Assembly (NCBI RefSeq): GCF_003853705.1
Contig: NZ_QTQI01000020.1
Coordinates: 1-64,000 of the forward strand
DNA: 64,000 nt
Direction of reading: 5' to 3'
Source: Burkholderia sp. Bp8992
Lineage (GTDB): Bacteria; Pseudomonadota; Gammaproteobacteria; Burkholderiales; Burkholderiaceae
Under the pieces are notes generated by a model. The model ran no database searches. It was not told the DNA's origin and was given only the letters and a program-made list of their open reading frames with translations. The stretch's first letter is position 1. The number at the start of each line of letters is the position of its first letter. This document shows positions 17,505 to 27,262 of this stretch, piece after piece. The translations under genes were made by a program, and so were the position numbers.

Positions 17505-18356
17505 ATGCCGCGCACCCTTGACGTCGACCTGCTGCGAACCTTCCACGCCGTCGCGAAGCTCGGCCGGTTCAAGGATGCGGCCGTTCATGTGAACCGCAGC
17601 CCGTCGTCGGTCACCGCGCAGATCCAGAAGCTCGAGGAGATGGTCGCGCAGCGCCTGTTTACGCGAAACAACCAGGCCGTCGAACTCACGCAGTACGGCC
17701 ACAAGCTGCTGAGCGACACCACCGAGTTCCTGCTGAGCCACGACCGGCTCGTCGAATCGCTGTCGCCGCAGATGCTGACCGGCAAGCTGCGCCTCGGCAT
17801 TCCCGATTCCTACGCGGCGCACTTCATGGCGGAATTCCTGCCGCGCTTCGCCGCCGATCGCCCGTTGCTCGAACTGACCGTCGAAGCGCGTTCCAGCGAG
17901 GAATTGCAGCTGCTGTTCTCGCGCGGCCAGCTCGACATCACGATCGCCGTCGTGCCGAAGGCGCCGCCGCACGCCGAATTGCTCAGCAAGACCCATCCGG
18001 TGTGGGTCGCCGCGCGCACGTTCAAGTTCAATCCCGATGCGCCGTTGCCGATCGCGGTGCAACTGCAGGGTTGCCCGTACCGCGACACCGCGCTGAACGC
18101 GCTGAAGAAGGCGAAGATCGCGCACCGGATGCTGCTCGAAAGCGCCAGTTCGCCGGCGGTCGAGGCCTGCATCGCGAACGGTCTCGCGGTCGGCCTGATC
18201 GAGCACGACCGCGTGTCGGGCAACCTGACGAGTCACGTCGCCGGCATCGTGCTGCCCGATCTCCCGCCGCACCTGATCACGATCCTGACGGACGACAGCA
18301 ACCGCGCCGCGCTGCATCTGCGCGACGTTCTGAAAAGCACGTTCAGGATCGGCTAG
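17505..18356 (+). CDS. LysR-family transcriptional regulator
   Basis: A 283-residue LysR protein. The winged helix covers residues 1-65 (LLRTFHAVAKLGRFKDAAV and SSVTAQIQKLEE). The effector domain starts near residue 90 (GKLRLGIPDSYA). It is divergent from the EgtD-like operon at 17371 and is its likely regulator. The effector may be the operon's amino-acid substrate. ATG at 17505. Confidence 0.88.
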   Translation: MPRTLDVDLLRTFHAVAKLGRFKDAAVHVNRSPSSVTAQIQKLEEMVAQRLFTRNNQAVELTQYGHKLLSDTTEFLLSHDRLVESLSPQMLTGKLRLGIPDSYAAHFMAEFLPRFAADRPLLELTVEARSSEELQLLFSRGQLDITIAVVPKAPPHAELLSKTHPVWVAARTFKFNPDAPLPIAVQLQGCPYRDTALNALKKAKIAHRMLLESASSPAVEACIANGLAVGLIEHDRVSGNLTSHVAGIVLPDLPPHLITILTDDSNRAALHLRDVLKSTFRIG

Positions 18357-18408
18357 GGAAGACAAGGCCGCGAACCGGCCTTGCATGCGGAAACATCGAA
18401 AGCAGAAC

Positions 18409-18435
18409 GCCGCCGGCCCGTTGCAGGCCGGCGGC
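18409..18435 (-). terminator. Hairpin terminator of the liv operon
   Basis: A perfect 10-bp GC stem (18409-18418 with 18426-18435, loop 7 nt) lies just past the livF stop. On the minus strand a T-rich stretch follows. A second, weaker hairpin at 18363-18383 lies just after the convergent LysR stop and may serve that gene. Confidence 0.6.
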
Positions 18436-18443
18436 TGTCGGCA

Positions 18444-19145
18444 TCAACCGCCGAGGTAGGCCTGCTTGATGCGATCGTTCGCGAGCAGGTTCGCACCCGT
18501 GTCGGCGAGCACCACGCGCCCCGTCTCGAGCACGTAGCCGCGATCGGCCACACCGAGCGCCTTGTTCGCGTTCTGCTCGACGAGGAACACCGTGACGCCT
18601 TCGTCGCGGATCGTGCGGATGATGTCGAAGATCTGCGCGATCACGAGCGGCGCGAGGCCGAGCGTCGGCTCGTCGAGCAGCAGCAGGCGCGGCTTGCTCA
18701 TCAGCGCGCGGCCGATTGCCAGCATCTGCTGCTCGCCGCCCGACATCGTGCCGGCCCGCTGCGCCGCGCGTTCCTTCAGGCGCGGAAACAGCTTGAACAC
18801 GTGCTCGATGCCGTCGTCGATCTCGTGACGGCTCGCGAAGAAGCCGCCCATCTTCAGGTTCTCGAGCACCGTCAGGCTCGGGAACACGCGGCGCCCTTCC
18901 GGCGAGATCGCCATCCCCTGCCGCATGATCTGGTGCGTCGACATCGCGGTGATGTCGTTGCCCTCGAACAGCACGCGGCCCGACGATGCGCGCGGCGTGC
19001 CGCACACGGTCATCATCAGCGTCGTCTTGCCGGCACCGTTGCTGCCGATCAGCGTGACGATCTCGCCCTTGTTCACCTCGATCGACACGCCCGCGAGCGC
19101 CTCGACCGCGCCGTAGTGCGTATGGACCTGTTCCAGCTTCAGCAT
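18444..19145 (-). CDS. livF: Branched-chain amino-acid-type ABC transporter ATPase LivF
   Basis: A 233-residue ATPase with Walker A GSNGAGKTT, signature MSGGEQQMLAI, Walker B RLLLLDEP and the family hallmark LGLAPLV, LVEQNA. It energises uptake together with LivG. The last gene of the liv operon; its ATG overlaps the livG stop (ATGA at 19145). A terminator hairpin follows. Confidence 0.95.
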   Translation of the reverse strand: MLKLEQVHTHYGAVEALAGVSIEVNKGEIVTLIGSNGAGKTTLMMTVCGTPRASSGRVLFEGNDITAMSTHQIMRQGMAISPEGRRVFPSLTVLENLKMGGFFASRHEIDDGIEHVFKLFPRLKERAAQRAGTMSGGEQQMLAIGRALMSKPRLLLLDEPTLGLAPLVIAQIFDIIRTIRDEGVTVFLVEQNANKALGVADRGYVLETGRVVLADTGANLLANDRIKQAYLGG

Positions 19146-19918
19146 CACTCTTCCCCCAGATACGCCTTGATCACGCGCGGGTCGTTGCGGACCGCTTCCG
19201 GCGTGCCGATCACGATCGGCCGGCCGTGCTCCATCACGAGGATGCGGTCGGACACGCCCATCACGAGGCTCATGTCGTGTTCGATCAGCAGCACCGACAC
19301 GCCGAACTCGCGGCGCAGCTTGTCGATCAGGTGCTGCAGCTCGATCTTTTCCTGCGGGTTGAGGCCGGCCGCCGGCTCGTCGAGCATCAGCAGGCGCGGC
19401 TCGGTGATCATGCAGCGCGCGATCTCCAGACGCCGCTGGTGCCCGTACGACAGCGTGCCGGCCTGGCGGTTGGCGACCGACGTCAGCCCCATCCGGTCGA
19501 GCCACACGGCCGCGCGTTCGAGCGCTTCCTTCTCCGCGTGACGATACGCGGGCGTCGCGAACAGCCCGTGCAGCAGCCCCGCCTTCACCTTGCGGTGCTG
19601 CGCGACGAGCAGGTTCTCGACGACGGTCAGCGACTTGAACAGGCGGATGTTCTGGAACGTCCGCACGAGGCCCTTCAACGCGATCTTGTGGCTCGGCAGC
19701 CCCGCAATCGCGTGGCCGTCGAGCACGACGTCGCCGCCGGTCGGCTTGTAGAAGCCGCCGACGCAGTTGAACACCGTGGTCTTGCCCGCACCGTTCGGCC
19801 CGATGATCGCGAACACCTCGTCACGGCGCACGTCGAAATCGATGCCGTCCACCGCGAGCAACCCGCCGAAGCGCATCTGCAGCCCGGCGACCTTCAACAG
19901 TTCTGCATTCGCGCTCAT
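19145..19918 (-). CDS. livG: Branched-chain amino-acid-type ABC transporter ATPase LivG
   Basis: A 257-residue ATPase: Walker [10 protein letters not shown], signature [11 protein letters not shown], Walker [15 protein letters not shown] and the C-terminal VIKAYLGEE typical of LivG. Its ATG overlaps the livM stop. Paired with LivF on the cytoplasmic face of LivHM. Confidence 0.95.
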   Translation of the reverse strand: MSANAELLKVAGLQMRFGGLLAVDGIDFDVRRDEVFAIIGPNGAGKTTVFNCVGGFYKPTGGDVVLDGHAIAGLPSHKIALKGLVRTFQNIRLFKSLTVVENLLVAQHRKVKAGLLHGLFATPAYRHAEKEALERAAVWLDRMGLTSVANRQAGTLSYGHQRRLEIARCMITEPRLLMLDEPAAGLNPQEKIELQHLIDKLRREFGVSVLLIEHDMSLVMGVSDRILVMEHGRPIVIGTPEAVRNDPRVIKAYLGEE

Positions 19919-21186
19919 TGCGGCAGCTCCACGTGGGGACGGCTCGCGGGCAACAGGCCCTGCGGACGCCACATCATCATCAACACCATCACCAGACCGA
20001 AGATCAGCATCCGGTACTCGGCGAAGCCGCGCGCGACTTCCGGCAGCACGGTCAGCAGGATTGCCGCGAGGATCACGCCGAGCTGCGACCCCATCCCGCC
20101 GAGCACGACGATCGCGAGGATCAGCGCCGATTCGATGAAGGTGAACGATTCGGGATTCACGAGGCCCTGGCGCGCCGCGAAGAACGCGCCGCCGATCCCC
20201 GCGAACGCCGCGCCGAGCGTGAACGCCGACAGCTTGATGCGCGTCGGGTTGAGGCCCAGCGAACGGCATGCGATCTCGTCGTCGCGCAGCGCTTCCCATG
20301 CGCGGCCCATCGGCATGCGGATCAGGCGGCTCGTCACGAACAGCGTGAAGCCGACCAGCACCAGCGCGATCAGGTACAGGAAGATCACCATGTGCTCGCC
20401 GCTGTATTCCAGCCCGATCAGTTCATGGAAGGTCTTCGCGCCTTCGACGCTCGCCGAGCGCGCCATCTCGAAGCCGAACACCGTCGGCTTCGGAATGCTC
20501 GAGATGCCGTCCGGGCCGCCGGTCAGGCTCGTCAGGTTGTTCGCGAGCAGGCGGATGATTTCGCCGAAGCCGAGCGTGACGATCGCGAGATAGTCGCCGC
20601 GCAGGCGCAGCACCGGGAAGCCGAGCAGGAAGCCGAACGTCGCCGCGGCGATCGCCGCGATCGGCAGGCATTCCCAGAACGACAGCCCGAAATACTGGTT
20701 CAGCATCGCGTACGTATAGCCGCCGACCGCGTAGAACCCGACATAGCCGAGATCCAGCAGGCCCGCGAAACCGACCACGATGTTCAGCCCGAGGCCGAGG
20801 ATCACGTAGATCAGCGCGAGCGTCGCGACGTCCACCGCGCCGCGCGAACCGAAGAACGGCCACACGAGCCCGACCGCCAGCAGCCCCCAGATGATCACGC
20901 GCTGCTGCTGCGCGCCCATCGCGGGCACCGCCGGCAGCTTCACGGCCGCTTTCGCGCGCACGAGCCACGGCTTGAACAGCTGGAACAGGAACACGGCCGC
21001 GACCGCGATCCAGACCGGCCGCCAATGCGGCGTCAGCACGACCTGATAGCCGTCGAGCTTCAACTGCAGGCCGAGCACCGGAATCGTGAGGATCGCCGTC
21101 AGGAACGCGGCGGCCACGGCATTCTTCAGCGCCTGGCCGATCGAAGCGTCGGCGGCCGGGCCGCGAACGGAAATGACTTGACTCAT
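19915..21186 (-). CDS. livM: Branched-chain amino-acid-type ABC permease LivM
   Basis: A 423-residue permease. An N-terminal extension with two or three hydrophobic segments (to about residue 120) precedes the conserved core [22 protein letters not shown] and the EAA-like loop [17 protein letters not shown]. The C terminus reads [11 protein letters not shown], as in the family. It lies 11 bp after livH. Confidence 0.95.
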   Translation of the reverse strand: MSQVISVRGPAADASIGQALKNAVAAAFLTAILTIPVLGLQLKLDGYQVVLTPHWRPVWIAVAAVFLFQLFKPWLVRAKAAVKLPAVPAMGAQQQRVIIWGLLAVGLVWPFFGSRGAVDVATLALIYVILGLGLNIVVGFAGLLDLGYVGFYAVGGYTYAMLNQYFGLSFWECLPIAAIAAATFGFLLGFPVLRLRGDYLAIVTLGFGEIIRLLANNLTSLTGGPDGISSIPKPTVFGFEMARSASVEGAKTFHELIGLEYSGEHMVIFLYLIALVLVGFTLFVTSRLIRMPMGRAWEALRDDEIACRSLGLNPTRIKLSAFTLGAAFAGIGGAFFAARQGLVNPESFTFIESALILAIVVLGGMGSQLGVILAAILLTVLPEVARGFAEYRMLIFGLVMVLMMMWRPQGLLPASRPHVELPQ

Positions 21187-21197
21187 CTGCGTCTCCC

Positions 21198-22124
<927 letters not shown>

Positions 22125-22253
22125 GTGCGGGAAGCTCCCGTTGGCGCTGGGTCGCATGCCGTCGCCGGATCACGGCGTTCGGCCGCGCGCAACGCACGGT
22201 GTCGTCTCGGGCCGCCCGTTGGCCGCGCACCGGGCCGATGCGCAGCCAATACG

Positions 22254-22288
22254 CACCCGCCCCGTCCGGGTCTCGGACAGGGCGGGTG
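22254..22288 (-). other. Intercistronic hairpin between livK and livH
   Basis: A long imperfect stem, outer arms of 9 bp (22254-22262, 22280-22288) and inner arms of 5 bp. No T-run follows on the coding strand, so it is more likely an mRNA 3' end stabiliser or attenuator that raises the binding protein over the permease subunits. Confidence 0.55.
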
Positions 22289-22307
22289 CACGGGCGGGTA
22301 CTCCGTA

Positions 22308-23426
22308 TTACTTGGCGGCGGTCTTCGTCGCGTCCTTGTGCCACGTGTAGACGACGAACTTGAAGGCCTTCAGATCGCCCTGTGCGTCATACGCGACCTT
22401 GCCGATCGGCGTGTCGAACGTCGTCTTGTGGATGTACGCGGCGACCTTGGCCGGGTCGGTTGTCTTCGCGCCCGCGATCGCGTCGGCGATGATCTTCACC
22501 GCTGCATACGACGGCATCTGGAACGGGCCGTTCGCGTCGCGCTTCTTGTCGGCGAACGCCTTCACGAGCGCCGCGTTGGCCGGGTCGGCCGAGAAGTCGG
22601 CCGGCAGCGTGACGAGCATGCCTTCCGAAGCCGGGCCGGCGATCGCCGTCACGTCCTTGTTGCCCACGCCTTCAGGGCCCATGAACGTCGCCTTCACGCC
22701 CTGCTCGCGCGCCTGGCGCATCAGCAGGCCCATTTCCGGGTGGTAGCCGCCGAAGTAGACGAAATCGACGCCTTGCGACTTCAGCTTCGTGATGATCGCC
22801 GAGTAGTCCGAATCGCCGGCGTTGATGCCTTCGAACAGGACGACCGGGATCTTCGCGGCTTCGAGGTCCTTCTTCACCGACGACGCGATGCCCTGGCCGT
22901 ACGACTGCTTGTCGTGCAGGATCGCGACCTTCTTCGGCTTCACGTTGTTGATGATGTAGTGCGCGGCGGCCGGGCCTTGCTGGTCGTCACGGCCGATCGT
23001 GCGGAAGATGAAGTGGCGCTTCTTGCCTTCGGTCAGCTGCGGCGCGGTGGCCGACGGCGTGACCATCACGATGCCTTCGTTCTCGTAGATGTCCGAGGCG
23101 GGAATCGTCGAACCCGAGCACACGTGGCCGATCACGTACTTGATCTTCTGGCTGACGATCTTGTTGGCGACGGCGACGGCCTGCTTCGGCTCGCACGCGT
23201 CGTCCATCATCACCACTTCGAACTTGTTGCCGCCCGCACCGCCTGCCGCGTTGATCTGTTCGATCGCGGTCAGCGCGCCGGCCTTCACCATGTCGCCGTA
23301 TTGGGCGACCGAGCCGCTCATCGGACCAGCGATGGCGATCTTCACGGTTTCCGCTTGCGCGGCGGCGGCGCCGGCGGCGAACAGCACGGCGGCGACGGAA
23401 ATGGACGTAAGACGGGACAGCGTCAT
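22308..23426 (-). CDS. livK: Liv-type periplasmic amino-acid-binding protein
   Basis: A 372-residue periplasmic binding protein. The signal peptide ends near AAAQAETVKIA (about residue 25). The mature start IAIAGPMSGSVAQYGD is the family hallmark, as are KYVIGHVCSGS, ARFIFRTIGRDDQQG-like and YFGGYHPEMG segments. It delivers branched-chain or related amino acids to LivHM. It is the first gene of the operon; GAGGAGC precedes its ATG. Confidence 0.94.
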   Translation of the reverse strand: MTLSRLTSISVAAVLFAAGAAAAQAETVKIAIAGPMSGSVAQYGDMVKAGALTAIEQINAAGGAGGNKFEVVMMDDACEPKQAVAVANKIVSQKIKYVIGHVCSGSTIPASDIYENEGIVMVTPSATAPQLTEGKKRHFIFRTIGRDDQQGPAAAHYIINNVKPKKVAILHDKQSYGQGIASSVKKDLEAAKIPVVLFEGINAGDSDYSAIITKLKSQGVDFVYFGGYHPEMGLLMRQAREQGVKATFMGPEGVGNKDVTAIAGPASEGMLVTLPADFSADPANAALVKAFADKKRDANGPFQMPSYAAVKIIADAIAGAKTTDPAKVAAYIHKTTFDTPIGKVAYDAQGDLKAFKFVVYTWHKDATKTAAK

Positions 23427-24237
23427 CTGGGAGCTCCTCGATGTTGTTTAGTCATACGGGCAAAGGCGGCATGACTTGCGCAATCGAACAGCACCCGGGG
23501 CGAGGACATGGGACACGCCCGAGACACATAGAAGACGGAACTCCAGCGGAATGTTGCGTAGCGGGGCCCGGCTCTTGCAGTCCCCGAAGGGGACGTCTGG
23601 TTCGGAAAGACATCGTGATGCGTCTTGCATTGCGCAAGCGTTTCGCCTGCCCCGCTTGCCAAAACGCTCGTTCGGAGGGATGGTCCGACAGCCATTGGCA
23701 AGGCAGTCGAAATTATATGGGCGTTTTTCAATCGTCTGTCAAAAATGCCGGTCAACCAAGGGAAAACACGTACGTTTTTGAGATTGGTGGGTGGCGATGG
23801 GGGCGCAACCTCTGTGATGCGGGAACGTTTGCTTCGAGTGCAATCGGGTTGCTATTTGGCGGGGTGATTGGATCGAGTGCCTTGCTGTGTATGGGATTCG
23901 GCGATCGGTCATTCTGCGGGGCGCGATTTGGGGCGGCAGAGGGTCCGATCGCTGAAAATCAATCGACTGATGATTGTATGGGCGGGCACCAACACGGGGC
24001 ACTCGTACCATGCGGTAAATCTTTCTTCTTTCCGACTGATTCGGACATGATGAAAGCTGATTGATATTTCCATGAAATAATACGAACTCGCTTCTGCAAT
24101 CCAGCCAGCCTCCCTGCGAGTCGCGCCCGCCGCGCCTCGCAGTCGCTTCAGGGCCGCTTCGACGCCCCTCCGTCGCCCAGCCGCCAGCCAGTGATCTGCC
24201 GTTTTGTTCAATGCACATCACCTGCTTCGGACCGCCT
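23427..24237. other. Intergenic region with lower-GC block
   Basis: About 810 bp. The part next to 23427 must hold the livK promoter. A short hairpin (23580-23594) lies within it. From about 23700 to 24075 the GC content falls and codon structure is poor. An open frame on the plus strand ends at 24064 but lacks family similarity and a good start, so it was not annotated. Confidence 0.4.
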
Positions 24238-24861
24238 ATGAATCACCCCATCCGCCTCTCTTCCGCCGCCGCGATTGCGTGCGCGCTTTCTGTTTCTGCT
24301 GCCCATGCTTCGGGTCGCGATTCGCTGACCGATCGGTCGGCCAGCGCCAATGTGTTTCGTTCGGAGCGGCATGCTGCTGCCCGGGATGACAGGCATGCGG
24401 CACGCATGAGCCGCCGACGCGTGCAGTACGCCGCGCCTGTGGAGCGCAGTCCGTTCGATACGCCGGACAAGCGGCCGTTGCGTGCGACAAGCGATGCGCT
24501 GGTGGCATCGCCACCTTCGTCTGTGCATGAGCCCGAGTTTGCATTGCCGCCGAATCGCGTCGCGCTCGGTGCGGGTGGAAGCGATAGTTTGGGTCGCACC
24601 GTGCCCGGGTATGAGCAGCGCGAACAGAACTGGAATGAATACCTGCGCGCCAACGGCTCGCGGCCTGTGGGTAGTGGTGGATCGTATGCGCCGCAGCGGC
24701 CGTACGATGCGCCGCGTGGTCCGCATGGGGCGCCGAATCCGTTCGATCCTTCGGTGCCGCAGCCGGAAACGCGGACGTTCTATGACAACGGCTCGGGGAC
24801 GAAATGCACGGCTACCGGCGGCGCGGGGACGTCGCGGTCGTCTTGCAATATCGCTTGGTGA
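24238..24861 (+). CDS. Hypothetical exported protein
   Basis: A 207-residue protein of unknown function. A signal peptide is plausible (hydrophobic AAAIACALSVSAAHASG, cleavage near 25). The mature part is rich in Arg, Pro, Gly and Ser and has low complexity, e.g. SYAPQRPYDAPRGPHG, and ends with two Cys (SGTKC, SSCNIAW). No family was recognised. ATG at 24238; ORF extends 27 bases upstream without an obvious ribosome binding site. Moderate chance that it is real, on the strength of the signal peptide. Confidence 0.5.
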   Translation: MNHPIRLSSAAAIACALSVSAAHASGRDSLTDRSASANVFRSERHAAARDDRHAARMSRRRVQYAAPVERSPFDTPDKRPLRATSDALVASPPSSVHEPEFALPPNRVALGAGGSDSLGRTVPGYEQREQNWNEYLRANGSRPVGSGGSYAPQRPYDAPRGPHGAPNPFDPSVPQPETRTFYDNGSGTKCTATGGAGTSRSSCNIAW

Positions 24862-25082
24862 TGTGGGGGGTTTGGGTGGCTGCCGCTTACGGCGGCGCGA
24901 CCTTCTCCGGCGCGCTGGGCCTAGCCGCCGGCATCGAACCGAAACGCCGTCTGCATCTGATGAAAGGTGCGGCCGGTCAGCGACATGGCGAGCTTGATCA
25001 GCTTCAACTTGCTTACAAACGTTCCTAGTGGCGACCCTTGTTCGCCCAGCCCTGGATTGCCATCGTTTCGCAGGACCGAACG

Positions 25083-25562
25083 CTAGCCGAATGCCTCATC
25101 TTCAGAAACGAGCGAGCTGACGAATTGGTCAAATGAATCAGTCAGACGCCGATCAGCCTTCTGGCGGTTCTCCAAGTCCGTCAACGTTTCCTCGTAGGTA
25201 TCGGTCAACCAATAATGTACGGAACCTCTACCGGTGTCGACACAGAAGAGATTACCGCCAGGATCAGTGGCAAATGGAACAAAGGTTCGAGGGTATCCTC
25301 CCTTACCCGCGACTCGCGCATAAATGCTTTGAATGTTAGGTTTGCTAGCATCCTGCGTTCCGATAGGAAGGAATTCGTGGACCCATATCGGCCCCCAATC
25401 AGCCTCCATTGGAAACCAGTCGAGAACTGGCATGCCACCATTGAACTTCAGGTAGTGCCCCTTCATCGCTACCGGTAGCTGGACACCTAAGTCGCTCTCG
25501 AGCTTCTCTATGCCCGATCGGTCAATTGCGGGTCCACACATCGAGAACTCATTTTGCTTCAT
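25083..25562 (-). CDS. SMI1/KNR4-family immunity protein
   Basis: A 159-residue SMI1/KNR4 (SUKH) protein: IEKLESDLGVQLPVAMKGHYLKFNGG at the start, then FVPFATDPGGNLFCVDT and VHYWLTDT. SUKH proteins neutralise Rhs and other polymorphic nuclease toxins. The ATG at 25562 overlaps the stop of the upstream orphan Rhs tip (ATGA at 25559-25562), and GGGGGAAG precedes it, so it is the cognate immunity gene of that tip. It stays useful against siblings carrying the same toxin even though the tip's own core is broken. Confidence 0.85.
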   Translation of the reverse strand: MKQNEFSMCGPAIDRSGIEKLESDLGVQLPVAMKGHYLKFNGGMPVLDWFPMEADWGPIWVHEFLPIGTQDASKPNIQSIYARVAGKGGYPRTFVPFATDPGGNLFCVDTGRGSVHYWLTDTYEETLTDLENRQKADRRLTDSFDQFVSSLVSEDEAFG

Positions 25563-26664
25563 ACTTCCCCCGTTAGCATCCTCGTTTGGGACTGCGCCCC
25601 CTTCAACCATCCCTGCTCTTGCCCGACCCGCACGGCCCCGGAGGAATCGTATGCAACGCCAAAGTGCTTTGCAAATTGATCCGCCGAACCCGCATGCGGG
25701 AAAGTGCCGATATGTGCTTGCGCTTTGACCAGTTGCATCGTCGTACGCCCCGTCTCAGGATTGAAGTCGTTCAGATGGCGCCACGTATAGCCGGTGACAT
25801 CAGCCTTTGAATTATTCGCTTCTTTGAATGCCTGAACAAAGTCTCTCGATCTCGATCCCTGCATGGTGATCTCTAGGATATTCCGCTGCCCTTCCGTCGC
25901 CGGAAACAGATCGGGACTCCCAGAAAAGTCGACGCCTTGGTAAGCCCGTCCCCACGGATCGATCCATTGGATCGGATTCGGTGCGTACCGGTAGAGGTTC
26001 ATTCCACCTAGCAAACCGATCGGGTCGGGATTGATGAACCGACCGATATCCGGATCGTCGAACCGGAACGTGTTGTAGTGCAGCCCCGTTTCACGGTCCA
26101 GATACTGCCCTTGAAAGCGCAAGTTCTGCGGTCGCGGTACGTGAGCCGGCGTTGGTGCAGCCGCTTGAGCGTTTCCCCACACCGCTGTCGGTCGGTCCGG
26201 CACCCGTGTAACCCCACTCCTCCTGCACCGCATTGCCCCACACCTTATAGCGCGCCTGCCAAACCAGCTCGCCACCAGCGTCAGTCAGCTCCTCCGGCAA
26301 CCCCGAAACGTCGTTGTGGAAGTAATAAACCGCATCGCGTACATCCGCATCATTAGCCGCCGCCTTCCCTTGATCGATCCGGGCAAGCGGCACGTAACTA
26401 TTGGACTCGTACAGATACGTCAGCGCTTCCTCGCCCTGACGATCGTGATACGTCTCCTGCACCAGCCGCATGCCGTCCCACAGGAAATCCGTACTCGCGT
26501 AACTGCCATTGAGCTTCCGGATCCGCCGGCCGAACGCGTCGTACTCGAAATGCGTCGTCGCGATCCCGAGCCGGTCCTTCGTCACGACGGTCTTGAGCTG
26601 GTTCCAATCGTCGTATTCAAGCGTGAGCTCTTTAGCCGGCCCATGTCCACTCAGCTTGCGAACC
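25559..26664 (-). pseudogene. Displaced Rhs C-terminal tip with frameshifted core
   Basis: A partial second copy of the rhs 3' end. From 26664 leftward it repeats the core of the intact gene (from KELTLEYDDWNQLKT onward) with high nucleotide identity. A C4 run at 26212-26215, where the intact copy has C3 (near 27931), shifts the frame. After the shift the frame continues through RPQNLRFQGQYLDRETG, the DPIGLLGGMN cleavage region and WIDPWGRAY into a different tip of about 125 residues. That tip contains YTWRHLNDF, TTMQLVKAQAH and FPHAGSADQF, resembling WHH-like HNH nuclease toxins. No start codon is available, so it is probably a silent toxin reservoir, exchangeable by recombination with the intact gene. 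Confidence 0.82.
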
Positions 26665-27041
26665 AGCCACCGGATCTATGGTCGCGGCGTGCGGCGCAGT
26701 GTCGGCGAGGTAACGGGCACGTGATCCTGAGACAGCATCATCTGCCGCTGTGTCCGCACCAAGATCCCTCGCAATTTACGTCAACCCAATCCGATTGCGA
26801 ACCAATTCCCGATCCACTAACTGATTGCGCTTCTGGATCACGTTGCCCACAGCGTCACCGCACTATCAAAACTTAACGCCCAGCGCAAGGTGTATTCGCA
26901 AGTGGATCCTCTGATGCAAGCTTCACTTAGTATGCGGGCTAGTCAAATTAAAAGCGGAACCCGTTACCATCCTCACAGCGTTTTTGCACCAGGTTATCTA
27001 CAACACTCCAAGAATATCCTCGATAAACCCGACTACGCGAG
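26665..27041. other. Decayed rhs sequence and AT-rich spacer
   Basis: No intact gene. Around 26818-26862 a stretch still resembles the intact rhs core (compare about 28575-28620), so the displaced copy was once longer and has eroded. From about 26880 the DNA becomes AT-rich and has no coding signal before the immunity gene stop at 27042. Confidence 0.55.
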
Positions 27042-27251
27042 TTACAGTTGTATCGGCCTATATGAGAGAATTTTGTCAACAACTTCCTCAAGCGACATAT
27101 CTTCGTATTCCTTTTGAAAGATATAATCCATCGCATAAGGATCAGCCACATTTCTATTCAAAATTTCGATATCATTTTCAGCCTCCTCGTCGGAGGCATA
27201 ATTTGACTCCCTCATCCGCCCAATTAAAACAATTAATTCATCCCTATTCAT
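27042..27251 (-). CDS. Colicin/pyocin-type DNase immunity protein
   Basis: A 69-residue acidic protein of the E-colicin/S-pyocin immunity family. Its opening, the acidic ASDEEAENDIEILNRNV helix, DYIFQ and the closing EVVDKILSYRPIQL follow the Im7/Im9 pattern. It binds the HNH DNase tip encoded by the rhs gene, whose stop is 11 bp upstream. GAGAGG precedes the ATG at 27251. The gene is AT-rich relative to its surroundings, as is usual for horizontally exchanged tips. Confidence 0.9.
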   Translation of the reverse strand: MNRDELIVLIGRMRESNYASDEEAENDIEILNRNVADPYAMDYIFQKEYEDMSLEEVVDKILSYRPIQL

Positions 27252-27262
27252 CACTTAACCTC

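Noticed and set aside
23441-24064. 207-codon open frame in the livK upstream region
   Set aside because: No recognisable domain, no ribosome binding site and a composition that changes midway; left as intergenic.
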